DNA of 64,000 nucleotides from Cotesia glomerata (lineage: Eukaryota > Arthropoda > Insecta > Hymenoptera > Braconidae): positions 25,928,131 through 25,992,130 of the forward strand of contig NC_058163.1 in NCBI RefSeq assembly GCF_020080835.1, given 5' to 3'. Both the position numbers and the translations under genes were made by a program. The notes below the pieces were generated by a model that did no database searches, was not told where the DNA came from, and worked only from the letters and a program-made list of their open reading frames with translations. Position 1 is the first letter of the stretch. Each line of letters opens with the position of its first letter. Below are positions 13,617 through 24,141 of this stretch, piece by piece.

Positions 13617-13668
<52 letters not shown>

Positions 13669-13797
13669 AATATATCAAAAATGCATGTGGGTACTCAAAT
13701 AAAAGCTCTCGATGAGTGATAAAAACGTCAATATTTTATAAAGTATTTAACAAAATTTTATTTATTTATAGTTAACAAGTCACGGCAAGGTTGCTAG
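13123..13797 (+). mobile_element. Helitron-like non-autonomous element (copy 4), both termini present
   Basis: Starts TCTATATTATTA after host A (13122) and ends TTGCTAG before host T (13798), the A/T insertion signature of Helitrons, with no target duplication. It contains two palindromic units, the second with a loop of about 23 TA repeats (13620-13664). The subterminal hairpin of the other copies is missing: GTCACGG joins directly to CAAGG, as if the stem had been deleted. No Rep/helicase frame is present. Confidence 0.75.
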
Positions 13798-14937
13798 TTA
13801 AATATAAATTTAATTACCCACAATTAATTTTTTATTAATTTGATAATAAAAAAAGTAATAACTATAAGTCAAAAAATTTTGATAACTTAAAAGTAATTTT
13901 ATTTAAATTAAGTTGATGTCTCTCAATTACATTTATATTAATATTAAATTTTTTTATATATACAAGTGTTAATAAATATATACACATGTTTATTTCATGA
14001 CTCTACATTCTCTTTTAAAAAAATGATTATGTAACCAGAAGAAAAAAATTAAAAAAAATAGCCAGATAACACAATACGACAGGTAGAAAATTTATTAGTA
14101 TCACCCATTAAATTTATATACTCATGAAGATTGTAAAACGTAGGTGTCTGCTATCTGGAGCTAAAGATATCAAGTCTTTCTTCCTTTATTCAGGTACTAT
14201 CGACTGGACATTTCTTACTCGATAAACCAACAAATAAAATTCCGAGCGAACATACATCATGTGTATTGCGGGTTTTGTTAACTTTTCGGGCTCTCCAGAT
14301 AATACTGCAACGTCTCAGTTGCCGTAGCAGTGCAGAATAATTGAGTGGATAAAGGTACGTCAATGAAACATGCTGGGAGTGACAAAAAACACCGATATTA
14401 AGAGAAACAGAGAAAACCCAAGGAAATCAGCGGGAGCTGTCACTCAACGCTCTATAAAGTACATAAAATATTTATAATTCTCTTCATTTATGTGTGATTT
14501 TTTATATATATACTTATATTTTTTTTTCCGTCTCACGAGAATCAACCGGTTCGTTATTTTCAATTTTAACGCTAACTTAACACGTATAAAATATATATGT
14601 GGATATTTTTATAAATGAAAAGTTGTAATTATTGAAATGATTGGCATTATTGTAACATTAACAACTCTTTTATTGATTATTTTAATCGCGGATACTATCC
14701 TTTTTTATTTTTTTTTTTAATCAATAATTTTCTATTTAAAAGCACAATTTTATTAAAATTATTATTATTATTTTAACACAATTATTTATTACATCATACA
14801 TAAATTCATAATTTATGATAAATTTTCAATTAGAAGAAAAACAAATTAAATTAGCAGCTAAGCCAAATTTTATACTTATTTTATTCTTCAAATTTTTAAT
14901 TGTGTTAAAAATAAAACTTGTATTGAATGTTGATTGA
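13798..14937. other. AT-rich DNA, no gene recognised
   Basis: No frame or repeat with support. A GC-richer patch at 14150-14460 lacks a coding pattern. Confidence 0.4.
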
Positions 14938-15639
14938 TTACCACCAATCAAAACGACAAGGGGGATGTACATCACAATCTTTGTATAAGACACAAGAATA
15001 AGTTGAATTCAGCCAGTAGTCATTTTTTCACTTACACTCATCATAATCTACTTCGCACATCACTTTCAATGATCATTTCAAATTTTTTTCTTCGTTTCAG
15101 TCATTATTCATTTTTGGAAAAAAACCACTGGAATGTCATAGTGATTGCACATTAAAATTTACAATGAATATTAGCTAGAATAATCACAGGGATAAAAGGA
15201 ACGGGCCAATCTGATAAAATTTGAAATCTGTACAAATTTAAACAATACTCCCATTAAATTTCAAGTCTAGATCTCTAAAAATACAATTCTATGAAGTGCC
15301 CAGCGGAGCGGGCGGGTAACAGCTAGTTACTCATATAATTGTGAAACAAAATATCCTCATAACTCAACAACTTACATTAGTATAAAAATTATAGACGACA
15401 CCGCATCTTTGATAATTGCAGGTATGTTTTGTTTGATTCTCATTGCATGTTTGTGAATTTAGGTCCTCATATTCATATTCTTTAGGAATATACTCTGTTG
15501 TTTCTAATGCCAGTGGTGAATCTGTTTAATCCGACAAAAATTAATTATTATTACTATTTCTTACACAAAAAATAACAATTTACTTACATGGATAAATGGC
15601 TGCTACGAACAATAAGAACCAGATGCGCAATGAATACAT
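14938..15639 (-). pseudogene. Decayed paralogue of the Cys-rich TIL-like gene
   Basis: Exons 1 (15588-15639) and 2 (15376-15521) have exactly the same lengths, phases and splice sites as those at 3405-3456 and 3180-3325. They encode a signal peptide MYSLRIWFLLF and a Cys segment with CNENQTK and NYQRC. The exon 3 equivalent (14938-15060) holds the cysteines missing from the other copy (YSCVLYKDC, HPPC) and its own stop. It is broken in two ways: the AG acceptor expected before its TGC codon is not conserved, and an in-frame TGA replaces the second Cys codon of the C-K-C motif. A 9.6-kb insertion beginning 12 bp upstream of the ATG separates it from its promoter. Together the pair defines the ancestral cysteine spacing, which supports a TIL-like protease-inhibitor fold. 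Confidence 0.7.
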
Positions 15640-15815
15640 TATAAAAACTCCCCGTGTAAAAAAAATTTGTTCCTAAGGGATGCCTCAGGAATCCCGCATC
15701 AGGAACGTCCCGCTCGTGAGACGGACAGGAACTATGAACGGAAGATTGACGGGACATATTAAAATATTGAAAGTAGCCGAACGAGTCTTGAAAACCTGAA
15801 AATGATCTACGAGAA

Positions 15816-16130
15816 AATTCAGAGTAGTTTCAGGTGTTTTTTCGGAATATAAAAAATTATAAAAGTGCCGCGGAAATTCCTGCAAATAACCTGAGGCTAA
15901 GTTTAGGATAGTTTTAAGTACTTTTGCGGAATACAAAAGTAATAATAGCACCACTGAAATCCCTATAAATGGCCTAAGGGCTAATTCAAGTCCTGCAAAT
16001 GGTGTTTCAGCTTCTTTTTCAGAATATAAAAAATTATAGAAGTGCCGCTGAAATTCCTACAAATAACTCTAAGTAAAATTGAGGATAGTTACCGGTTCAT
16101 CTCTGGTATAAATAAAAATAACTTAAGTTA
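15816..16130. repeat. Imperfect tandem repeat, unit about 110-125 bp
   Basis: GGAATATAAAAAATTATA(A/G)AAGTGCCGC(G/T)GAAATTCC-type segments recur at about 15842, 15918 (diverged) and 16020. Each is followed by AAATAACC/CT-like sequence and GAGGATAGTT. An inverted relative lies at 16135-16175. The 89-codon minus-strand frame here is a by-product. Confidence 0.5.
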
Positions 16131-16353
16131 TAATTTTAGCGACACTTTTATAATTTTTTATAGTCCGAAGAAAAACCCGAAACTCCTTTAAATTATCCCA
16201 CAGGTCATTTCCTCTGTTAATCAGAGGAAATGTATAACAATTGAGAAAAACAGTATTTTTATCATGCACTATACTGTTGAACTACTTAACTTTCCTCCTT
16301 GACTTTCTTAACTTGGAAGAATACTTAGAAAAACATTGACTATCTTGGTTTAA

Positions 16354-16612
16354 TAGTATATTACCACCCAAGGCCAGAAAGTTGGATTTCCTGGCGTATG
16401 GGATATGATGGCCGAGGCTATCATATCACATACGTCAGGGCATCCAACATTCTGGTCGTGGGTTGTATACTATTTTTCTTGCTCTCCAGCCGAAAGTACG
16501 CAACCCCGTGGAAGAGGTTTTGCAAAACCGAGGCGAAGCCGAGATTTTGCCGGGGGTGAGTGGAGCGCCGCCCGACTTTTGCAAAGCCGAGGTTTTACTG
16601 GTCGGGGCAGGC
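16354..16612. repeat. GC-rich double-hairpin module 1
   Basis: An outer inverted repeat, TAGTATATTACCACCC ... GGGTTGTATACTA (16354-16473), has arms of about 50 bp around a small GGCCGAGGC loop. A second GC-rich dyad-containing segment with GCGAAGCCGAG follows. The arm interiors pair with each other but differ in sequence from those of modules 2-4. Confidence 0.6.
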
Positions 16613-17059
16613 ATAATAAAAAAATAAAAAAAAATAAGTTATTTTAAAGTTTACTAACAAACACTCTGATTAAGAGAGATAACATGCACAGAACTTGTCA
16701 CAAATATTTAAACTCGACTTAATCACATAATTAATTTTTTTAAGTCGATTAAAAATTAGTTTTTAATTAGACGGCTAAGAAAAATTGAAATTAAATTATT
16801 AGAAGCGTGTAGAGTACATGGATTGTTTTATAAACATCGTTTTACTAGCTGTCAAAATATAAAAGAAAGCAAATAAAATCTACAAAACTTTTATATTTTA
16901 TTTTCTAAAATTTTTATATCAATTATTTGTACAGTATTATTATTAAATAGTTCATTAACAATAATCTAGTTAGAAATTAATTTTATTTATTTGACATTTT
17001 TTGGTTAGTTTATGCGCTGACATGTTACATACAGACGATGTTGTGACTGTTATATACAG

Positions 17060-17235
17060 TTGAAACTCGCTGTACAGGCCGGTCGCACTACGAAAGTACG
17101 AAAGAAAGCGAGGTTCTGTGCTGCCGGCCAGAAAATATGCGTAGCGTGCATGCGTAGAGAGCAGGCCATAAAAGTTGCTCTTCTTGGAGTCCAGTGCGTC
17201 CCGGAAGAGCGTACTTCCGGCTAGGACAGCAAGAA
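17060..17235. repeat. Reversed half-module
   Basis: The reverse complement of 17180-17240 (TATTTTCTTGCT, GCCGGAAGTACG) resembles the second half of module 1. The GC-rich stretch therefore looks like an inverted partial module abutting module 2. Confidence 0.4.
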
Positions 17236-17237
17236 AA

Positions 17238-17452
17238 TAGTAGATTACATACCTAGGCCAGTAAAATAAGAAAAGTCTCAGACCACATGTAATTGTTGGC
17301 CGAGGCGAAGCCGAGGTTGACAAACATGTGGTCTGAGGCTTTACTTTTTACTGGCCAAGGTGTGTATACTATTTTTCTGCTCGACGTAGCCGGAATGTGG
17401 CAACTTTGTTTAGCGCAGCGGCCAGAAAGTTGCCACTTTCCGGCCGGAGGGC
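17238..17452. repeat. GC-rich double-hairpin module 2
   Basis: The outer inverted repeat runs from TAGTAGATTACATACC to TGTGTATACTA (17238-17371) with loop GGCCGAGGCGAAGCCGAGG. The second dyad is at about 17375-17452 (GGCAACTTTG / AAAGTTGCC). It is immediately followed by module 3 in the same orientation. Confidence 0.65.
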
Positions 17453-17456
17453 AGAA

Positions 17457-17672
17457 TAGTATATTACACATCTAGGGCAGTAAAATAAGAAATGTCTCAG
17501 ATCACATGTAATTGTTGTCCAAGGCGAAGCCGAGGTCAATAAACATGTGATCTGAGGCTTTCTTATTTACTGCCCGTGGTGTGTATACTATTTTTCTCCT
17601 CGACGGAGGCGGAAAGCGGCATTTTCGTTTAGCGCAGCGGGACGAAAGTTGACGCTTTCCGCCCGGAGGTGA
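17457..17672. repeat. GC-rich double-hairpin module 3
   Basis: The outer hairpin is 17457-17590 (TAGTATATTACACA ... TGTGTATACTA), with paired TCTCAGATCACATGT / ACATGTGATCTGAG arms. The second dyad GGCGGAAAGCG ... CGCTTTCCGCC follows. It is very similar to module 4 at 60598, 43 kb away. Confidence 0.7.
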
Positions 17673-17955
17673 GAAAAAAAAATTTTTAACTGAAAAAATT
17701 TTTTCGTTTTAACATAATTATTTTTTATTTTGAAAACAATTTATATTGTCCTAAAAATTTCTTTAATTTAATTACTTTGCATTATTTCCTGTATATAATT
17801 ATGACTCAATAACTAAACTTTACATCACGATTTAAAAAGGCTAACAATATCATTATGATTTTATGCAGATATGACCATCATTAAATTTTGAATTCAATTC
17901 AATATCATTATGATTTCATAGTGAAATTATGTTAATATCATCATGGAGATACTAT

Positions 17956-18639
17956 TGTTCAGTGAACAGGCCCACTTAGTGAGCACTACGTCACTGTGGG
18001 CTCCCCAAATTTACAATACGCACCTGACAAGCGCTCGTTCCCGCTAATTTTCACACGCTTGCGCCAATCGACCGCTCGATCACGCCACATGTATTGAATT
18101 TTACTATTGGCTATCGATGTCGACATCAATAGAACGAATTATTGATTGGCTATCGCTCTCGCTAGACATGCGCAATAGCCTTCTTCCCCAACTCAACGAG
18201 GAAGAAGACGGACTATTGTTATTATCTTTCGCTTCTACGCTTTCGCTGCATCAAGTCGCCATTAGTATTTCTTTACTTTCGTTTTTTGTTAATAAACCGC
18301 ATTTCGCTTATTTTATAATTTAAATTGCTTAAATTAACCGCTAATAATTCGCTTTAATTTGTTATAGGTAAATTGTGTTAACAGTGCATTTATTTCACCG
18401 CTTTTTCAGTGCCGGCAAAGTGTTCAACCACGTGTCAACCGGCTTCGCTTTTGCAACCCACGCTGTAATTTACAAATCCGCTTTTATCTTAACAATCCGC
18501 TATTAAGAATATTAAATATTGAGTGTAATTAATGTAAATAAATTACTAGTGTTATTTTTGATAATAATTTACGCGTTTTAATTGAGATATCCAACCCTAA
18601 ACCTGATCCCCGCTTTTCCGCTCTTTCTGTAATTATTCA
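17956..18639 (+). repeat. 5' LTR of the BEL/Pao element
   Basis: Starts TGTTCAGTGAACAGG and ends AATTATTCA. It contains an AATAAA at 18291-18296 as a possible polyadenylation signal. A 68-codon open frame (18117-18323) is repeated identically in the 3' LTR and is probably incidental. I count 26 CGC against 4 GCG. Confidence 0.95.
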
Positions 18640-18640
18640 T

Positions 18641-18657
18641 TGGTCCCTCGAGCCGGA
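18641..18657 (+). promoter_or_regulatory. Primer binding site (tRNA-Tyr-like)
   Basis: TGGTCCCTCGAGCCGG begins one base after the LTR and complements a tRNA 3' end with CCA. Compared with animal tRNA-Tyr as I know it, there is one mismatch. It would prime minus-strand DNA synthesis. Confidence 0.7.
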
Positions 18658-18871
18658 TCAGGCTGGCTCTATCTCAATTAAATTAATTAATTATACCGCT
18701 AAAAATTGTGCTGTGTTAAGTGAAGTGTAATCCCGCTAGGAAAGGTCGAGTGTCAGGAGCATCGCAGAGCACATCGGGTGCTGCTCCTGGTAGTCATTCG
18801 TACACCGGTACGCTGAACTTTCCGCTTTAATTGACTGAAAACTCGATCTCGGTCCTACATTAAACACCGCA

Positions 18872-20164
18872 ATGCAGTTTGAAACTGCTATTGCTATGCA
18901 AAAGCAGTACCTGGATGCTTTGTATGCCATGGTGGATCGCTTAACTAACGAGGAGCTTAACTCGCTTACGATCACCGCTATTGAGTCAGTGGCAACACAA
19001 AGCTCCAAGATTTGGCTGGACATCACTAACTTAAACTCGCTGATCTTCGAGACGTACCCGGAAGTACTTGAACACGAGTACCACGTCGGGAATCATTATA
19101 CTAACGCTCACGCCACCTATGCAATTTTGGAGACCCGCATAGCCACCCGCAAAGACGTCATTCAGCAGGAGATTGATGCCAGAGAAGCCGCACAAACGCA
19201 ACAAAACCTGGCTATGCACAGCACCGCCTTCTTGGGAGGCTCATCGGGTACTGGACTCCCAAAAATTAAGCTCCAGAGCTTCTCTGGAGACTTTAAGCGC
19301 TGGGGATCATTTAGTCAGCTATTCTCTGACATTGTTATTGACAATGCTCTTCTTAAGAACAGTCAGAAGATGCATTATTTGAAAACCTTCACAGAAAAGG
19401 AAGCCCACCAGCTTATTGGAAACATGTCATCCACTGATGATTCATTTGAGCCCGCTTGGAATCTCCTGAAGAGCCGCTATTCGAATCCTCGCCGCGTAGT
19501 GGCATCACATCTTGAAGATCTATTGGTAGGAGAGTCAGTTCCCGCACGATCAGCCGCGAAATTAGACGCCTTGCTTTTATCCAATCAAAAAGCTTTGGAC
19601 TCCATCAAGGCTCAAGGAGTTCCAGTTGACAACTGGGACTTAATGATCATTCACCTGACGCTGCGCCGCTTGCCACCCGCTGTAAGAGAGGACTGGGAGA
19701 CTAGTCTTGGGTTAACTGATATCATGCCGACCTATACGCAACTTCACGAGTTCCTCAAGTCCAAAGTCAGAGCTTGGGAGAACTTGGAGCCAGCTTCTGA
19801 GCCCAAGAAGCAACCTGAAAATCATAAATCAGGTGGGTCCCGCAACGACAAACAACCGAAGACAAGATCTTCATACACCGCTGCTCAATACAAGGGAAAG
19901 CCCAGGAGAAATTGCCCGCTGTGCCCGGAGGAGCACTACATGCTGTTTTGCCCGACATTCAAGGCCGCTACTGTGGAGGAACGAATCGACATTGTCGAGA
20001 AATACCGCTTGTGCTACAATTGCTTGGGCCCACATCGTGTAGCTGATTGTAAGACTGCTCAGGGCTGCAGGAAGTGCAGTCTACGCCATCACACTTCTAT
20101 TCACCGAGAAGTACCGCCTAAATCAGCTTCACCGCAACAAGTTGACACCGCACAAGGTAACTAA
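18872..20164 (+). CDS. gag: BEL/Pao Gag
   Basis: 430 codons from ATG 18872 to TAA 20162-20164. Residues about 129-275 (GLPKIKLQSFSGDFKRW...) match the DUF1759 capsid-region family of BEL/Pao Gag. Three Cys/His knuckles follow: C348-C351-H355-C360, C381-C384-H388-C393 and C399-C402-H406-H411, expected to bind genomic RNA. Gag forms the cytoplasmic virus-like particle. The leader between LTR and ATG is 232 bp. The last codons overlap a good splice donor (CAAG|GTAACT at 20157), so this stop is used only on unspliced RNA if the proposed intron is real. Confidence 0.93.
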   Translation: MQFETAIAMQKQYLDALYAMVDRLTNEELNSLTITAIESVATQSSKIWLDITNLNSLIFETYPEVLEHEYHVGNHYTNAHATYAILETRIATRKDVIQQEIDAREAAQTQQNLAMHSTAFLGGSSGTGLPKIKLQSFSGDFKRWGSFSQLFSDIVIDNALLKNSQKMHYLKTFTEKEAHQLIGNMSSTDDSFEPAWNLLKSRYSNPRRVVASHLEDLLVGESVPARSAAKLDALLLSNQKALDSIKAQGVPVDNWDLMIIHLTLRRLPPAVREDWETSLGLTDIMPTYTQLHEFLKSKVRAWENLEPASEPKKQPENHKSGGSRNDKQPKTRSSYTAAQYKGKPRRNCPLCPEEHYMLFCPTFKAATVEERIDIVEKYRLCYNCLGPHRVADCKTAQGCRKCSLRHHTSIHREVPPKSASPQQVDTAQGN

Positions 20165-20214
20165 AAGTTCCATCAGACCGCTTATAACTCAACATTAACT
20201 GTTGATTATTTCAG
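20157..20214 (+). other. Candidate 58-bp intron joining gag to pol
   Basis: Donor GTAACT at 20157, a branch-like ATTAACT about 16-22 bases before the acceptor, and TTATTTCAG ending at 20214. Removal joins the first base of a codon (G20156) to A20215-T20216, giving GAT and an uninterrupted gag-pol frame. Without splicing, the gag frame stops at 20162 and the pol frame is closed by TAA at 20196-20198, so one frameshift or stop readthrough could not link them. Pol also lacks an ATG at its start. No RNA evidence is available here. Confidence 0.75.
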
Positions 20215-23200
20215 ATTCGCTTTCCGCTCAAGTATTACTAGCTACCGCCTTAGTCCAGGTCCGCCCGCATCATGGCAATCCAATCACCGCCAGAGTCTTG
20301 ATTGATCAAGGTTCAGAGCTCTCATTTATGAGACAGACGCTCTTCAAGAAGCTCGGACAACCGCTACAGCGTGACATGGTCATGCTCAAGGGCATCGGCA
20401 ATGTCTCCGCAGGAAGCTCACTAGGTGTGAGCACAATTGAGCTTCGTTCGCTGTGTACGACCGCATCAATGCATGTCAGCATGCATATTCTACCAACACT
20501 GACGGTAGATCTTCCATCGTTCGTGATCGCTGATCCGAAATGGCCGCATCTTGAGAATCTCAAGCTCGCTGACCCGCAGTATCTACAGCCACGCCCTGTA
20601 GATATTATTCTAGGTGCATCACCAGCCGCACAGATCATGAACGCAGAGATTCAACGAGGACCTCGCAATGCTCCTATTGCACAATCCACCACGCTTGGTT
20701 GGATCGTCTATGGGGCTGTCACCGCTAAACACGCTTCAACATCACACGCAGCACTACATGCGTCAGTAGATACTGAATTACAAGACGCTATCGCTAAGTT
20801 TTGGGAACAGGAAGAAGTTCCATCAGGAAGTTCACCGCTCAACACCGCTGAAGAAGACGAATGTGAAATTCACTTTCGTCAAACGCATTATCGACAGCCT
20901 GATGGACGCTACGTAGTGAGATTACCGCTTAAGGCCCTTGAGAGTCAACTTGGCGACTCTATCAACGCAGCTATGGGGTCACTCCGCAGATTAATAACTC
21001 GCTTGTCGCGAGAAAAAGAATATTCTGACATGTATCGTGCATTCATGGCAGAATACATTCAACTAGGACACATGGTACGAGTACCAGTCAACGAATTGCC
21101 CGCAAACGCTTATTTCTTGCCTCACCATGGGGTATTGAAGCTTGATAGTGCCACTACGAAGCTCCGCACAGTGTTCAATGGTTCCTGTGCAACATCTACA
21201 GGAATTTCATTGAATGATATTCTTCACGCAGGACCCAAAACGCAAATTGACATTTTTGACGTGATGTTGAGAATCCGCTGCAATAAAATTCTATTCGCTA
21301 CTGACATCACCAAGATGTTCAGACAGATTGAGGTCGACTCTCTTGATTGGCCGCTTCAGTGCATTCTCTGGACAGATGAGAATGACCTGGTAGACGCTTA
21401 CTGTCTCAAGACAGTCACATACGGAACCGCTAGTGCACCTTTTGACGCTGTACGTGTGCTCATTCAACTTGTGAAGGATGAAGGACACCGCTTTCCGCTA
21501 GCTGTTGCTCCAATGTTGGATACACGCTACGTAGATGACATCTACGGTGGAGCAGACAATGAAGAAGACGCTATAGAGGTTGCAGTGCAAACAAAAGCAC
21601 TGTGTGCAGCAGGCTGCTTCCCGCTTGCCAAATGGGCTAGCAATAGTCTAAAATTACTCGCTGAAGTCGCTCAAGAAAAGCAGCTAGATACACCTCTTAA
21701 AGAAATCAGTGATGCACCAGTAAAAGTCCTGGGCATGTACTGGAATTCACGCACTGACGCTCTCCAGTTCAAGTACACGCTACCGCAAGAGACGCCAAAG
21801 ACAAAAAGAGCTATTTTGTCTGAAATCGCTAAGCTGTATGACCCGCTAGGACTTCTCGCACCAATAGTAGTCAAAGCCAAGATCTTCATGCAAGATCTGT
21901 GGTTAGATAGAGTGTCATGGGACGAACAACTGTCACCATCACTCATACACAAATGGACTGGATACCGCGATGATCTCCGCAACATAGAGTCAATCCGCAT
22001 TCCACGCTGGAATAATATAGCACCCGGAGCAACTATGGAATTGCACGGGTTCTCAGACGCTTCGCAGAACGCTATGGCTGCCGCTGTGTATTTGAGAGTC
22101 ACTGACGCTGATGGGAACACAAAAGTCTCACTTCTGTGTTCAAAAACGCAAGTAGCACCGCTGAAGACTATGACAATTCCACGCTTGGAATTATCAGCCG
22201 CATGGTTGTTAACACAACTGATACTTCATGTTAAAGAAGTTCAGTCACTTGAAAATGTCAGGATAAATCTCTGGACTGACTCCGCCGTGACTCTCGCATG
22301 GATTAAAAGTCCAGCAACCCGCTGGAAGACATTCGTCCGCAATAGAGTGGGAAAAATCCAAGAAACGCTTCGAGATGTCTCCTGGAAATTTATTCCAGGA
22401 AAACAAAACCCAGCTGACTGCGCTTCAAGAGGTATACCTACGCTAAAACTAAAGCAACACGCTCTCTGGTGGCATGGACCTACGTGGCTTCATGAACCAG
22501 AATCCTCTTGGCCCACTCTTGAGCCTCCAACCGACAACGCAACGCATCGAGAAGAACGCCAAGGTCTGACATTAGTAACTTGGAAAGCAGAAAATTGCCT
22601 TCTCCAACAATTACTATCGCATTACTCGCAGCTGTTTCCATTACTTAGGAAGCTCAGCATCTGGCATCGTGTCATCGACCGCTTCAAAAGAGTTCCACAA
22701 TCTTCGCTGGCCTACCCGCTTACTCCATCAGACCTGGAGCGCGCTAAATTGACCTTGATTAAGTTCACTCAAGGACAATACTTCGCTAGAGAGATTCACA
22801 CGCTACAAGATGGTGATGGTCTGCCTAAAAATAACAGCATCACTAAGCTGACTCCGTTCATCGACCATCAGGGGGTCCTGAGAGTCGGTGGCCGCTTAAA
22901 AAACGCATTATTGGACCCAGAAGAGAAGCATCCAGCAATACTGCCGAGACATTCACCGCTTACATCAATATTGATTGATGATTCGCACCGCAAAACGCTT
23001 CACGGAGGTACTCAGCTCACGCTCGCTGAATTACGCAAAGCTGTCTGGATCATTGGAGGCCGTGTTCCAGTCAGATCATTTATTTTACGCTGCGTTATCT
23101 GCACGAGACACCGTGGAGAACGCGCTCAACAGTTGATGGGTCAACTACCCGCCGCACGAGTACAGCCAACTCGAGCCTTCTTGCATACAGGACTCGACTA

Positions 23201-23939
23201 CGCTGGACCTATCACGCTGAAAACGTTTCAAGGACGTGGAGCAAAAACATACAAAGGCTGGATTGCAGTCTTTGTATGCATGTTCAGTTCAGCTGTACAC
23301 TTAGAGCTAGTAACTGACTACACCGCTGCCGCTTTCATCGCCGCTTATCGCCGCTTCACCAGTCGCCGAGGTATCTGCCACACGCTATATTCTGACTGTG
23401 GAACCAATTTCGTAGGAGCAGAAAAAGAGCTGAAACGACTATTCGCAGCAGGATCCCGCACATTACGAGAATTATCAAGTCTGATCGCGCAAGATGGCAC
23501 GAACTGGAAATTCAATCCGCCTGGAGCTCCACATTTTGGAGGAAAATGGGAAGCCGCTGTGAAATCTATTAAATTTCACCTCCGAAGAACAATCGGAGAC
23601 TCGCTATTGACGCTTGAGCAGTATTCGACGCTACTGGCTCAAATTGAAGCCATATTGAATTCCAGACCGCTTACACCGCTTAATGAAGATCCTGCTGACC
23701 TGGCTGTATTAACTCCAGGTCATTTCTTAATCGGACAGTCATTGACCGCAGTCCCAGAGCCATCGCTGACAGATTTACAACCTGCTCGGCTCTCGCACTG
23801 GGGAACAAGTCCAGCAAATGGTGCAACATTTCTGGAAACGCTACTACCAGGACTGTATCCACCGCTACCAGGCCATTTCAAAGTGGCATCATCAACGCAA
23901 CCAGATCAAAGTGGGTTCAGTTGTACTGATCACCACTGA
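20215..23939 (+). CDS. pol: BEL/Pao Pol (protease, RT, RNase H, integrase), frame-broken near its end
   Basis: The open frame runs from 20199 to TGA 23937-23939, with no ATG near its beginning; the first residues after the acceptor are DSLSAQVLLATALV. Numbering from 20202: residues about 30-45 carry the protease motif LIDQGSELSF; 310-450 the reverse transcriptase with RTVFNGS, FATDITKMF and the catalytic YVDD at 443-446. An RNase H region follows (FSDAS, WTDSAV), then an HHCC integrase zinc finger (CVICTRHRG) and the DDE core (LDYAGP, SDCGTNF, GGKWEAAVK). At a four-G run, 23800-23803, the frame of the family C-terminus shifts; the continuation is open in another frame (23818-24141). The simplest reading is one surplus base, so the encoded integrase tail is lost. 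Confidence 0.93.
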
Positions 23940-24141
23940 GGATCTTCCGCCAACCAAGTGGCCATTAGCCAAAGTGATTGCTGTCCATCCAGGAGCAGAT
24001 GGACAAATCCGCGTGGTAACTGTGAAGACAGTTAACACAGAGCTGGTACGCCCAATTACAAAGCTTTGTGTCTTGCCACTGACGCATGAAGAGGATGATC
24101 TTGTCGACGCAGCCGCCAACGCCGGGGAGAATGTTCAGTGA
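23804..24141 (+). pseudogene. Frame-shifted C-terminal segment of Pol (DUF5641-like)
   Basis: This frame encodes MVQHFWKRYYQ followed later by LPPTKWPLAKV and a Val/Leu-rich end, the family pattern C-terminal to BEL/Pao integrases. It is out of frame with the main pol frame because of the break in the G run at 23800-23803. Its stop (24139-24141) lies 8 bases inside the 3' LTR. Confidence 0.85.
24124..24131 (+). promoter_or_regulatory. Polypurine tract
   Basis: GGGGAGAA directly abuts the TG of the 3' LTR, the position from which plus-strand DNA synthesis is primed. Confidence 0.75.

Noticed and set aside
16970..17475. Several 60-117 codon frames on both strands
   Set aside because: Produced by GC-rich hairpin modules; palindromes keep both strands open.
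18117..18323. 68-codon frame inside the LTR, repeated at 24293-24499
   Set aside because: Duplicated only because LTRs are identical; no known LTR-encoded protein in BEL/Pao and no upstream support.
20157..20216. Programmed ribosomal frameshift between gag and pol
   Set aside because: The pol frame is closed by TAA at 20196-20198, after the gag stop at 20162, so one shift cannot join them; an intron explains the join exactly.
20306..22120. Minus-strand frames of 65-149 codons within gag-pol
   Set aside because: Shadows of the pol frame without motifs.
23795..23940. Programmed frameshift into the integrase tail
   Set aside because: No such recoding is known to me at this position in BEL/Pao; a one-base change in a G run is simpler.
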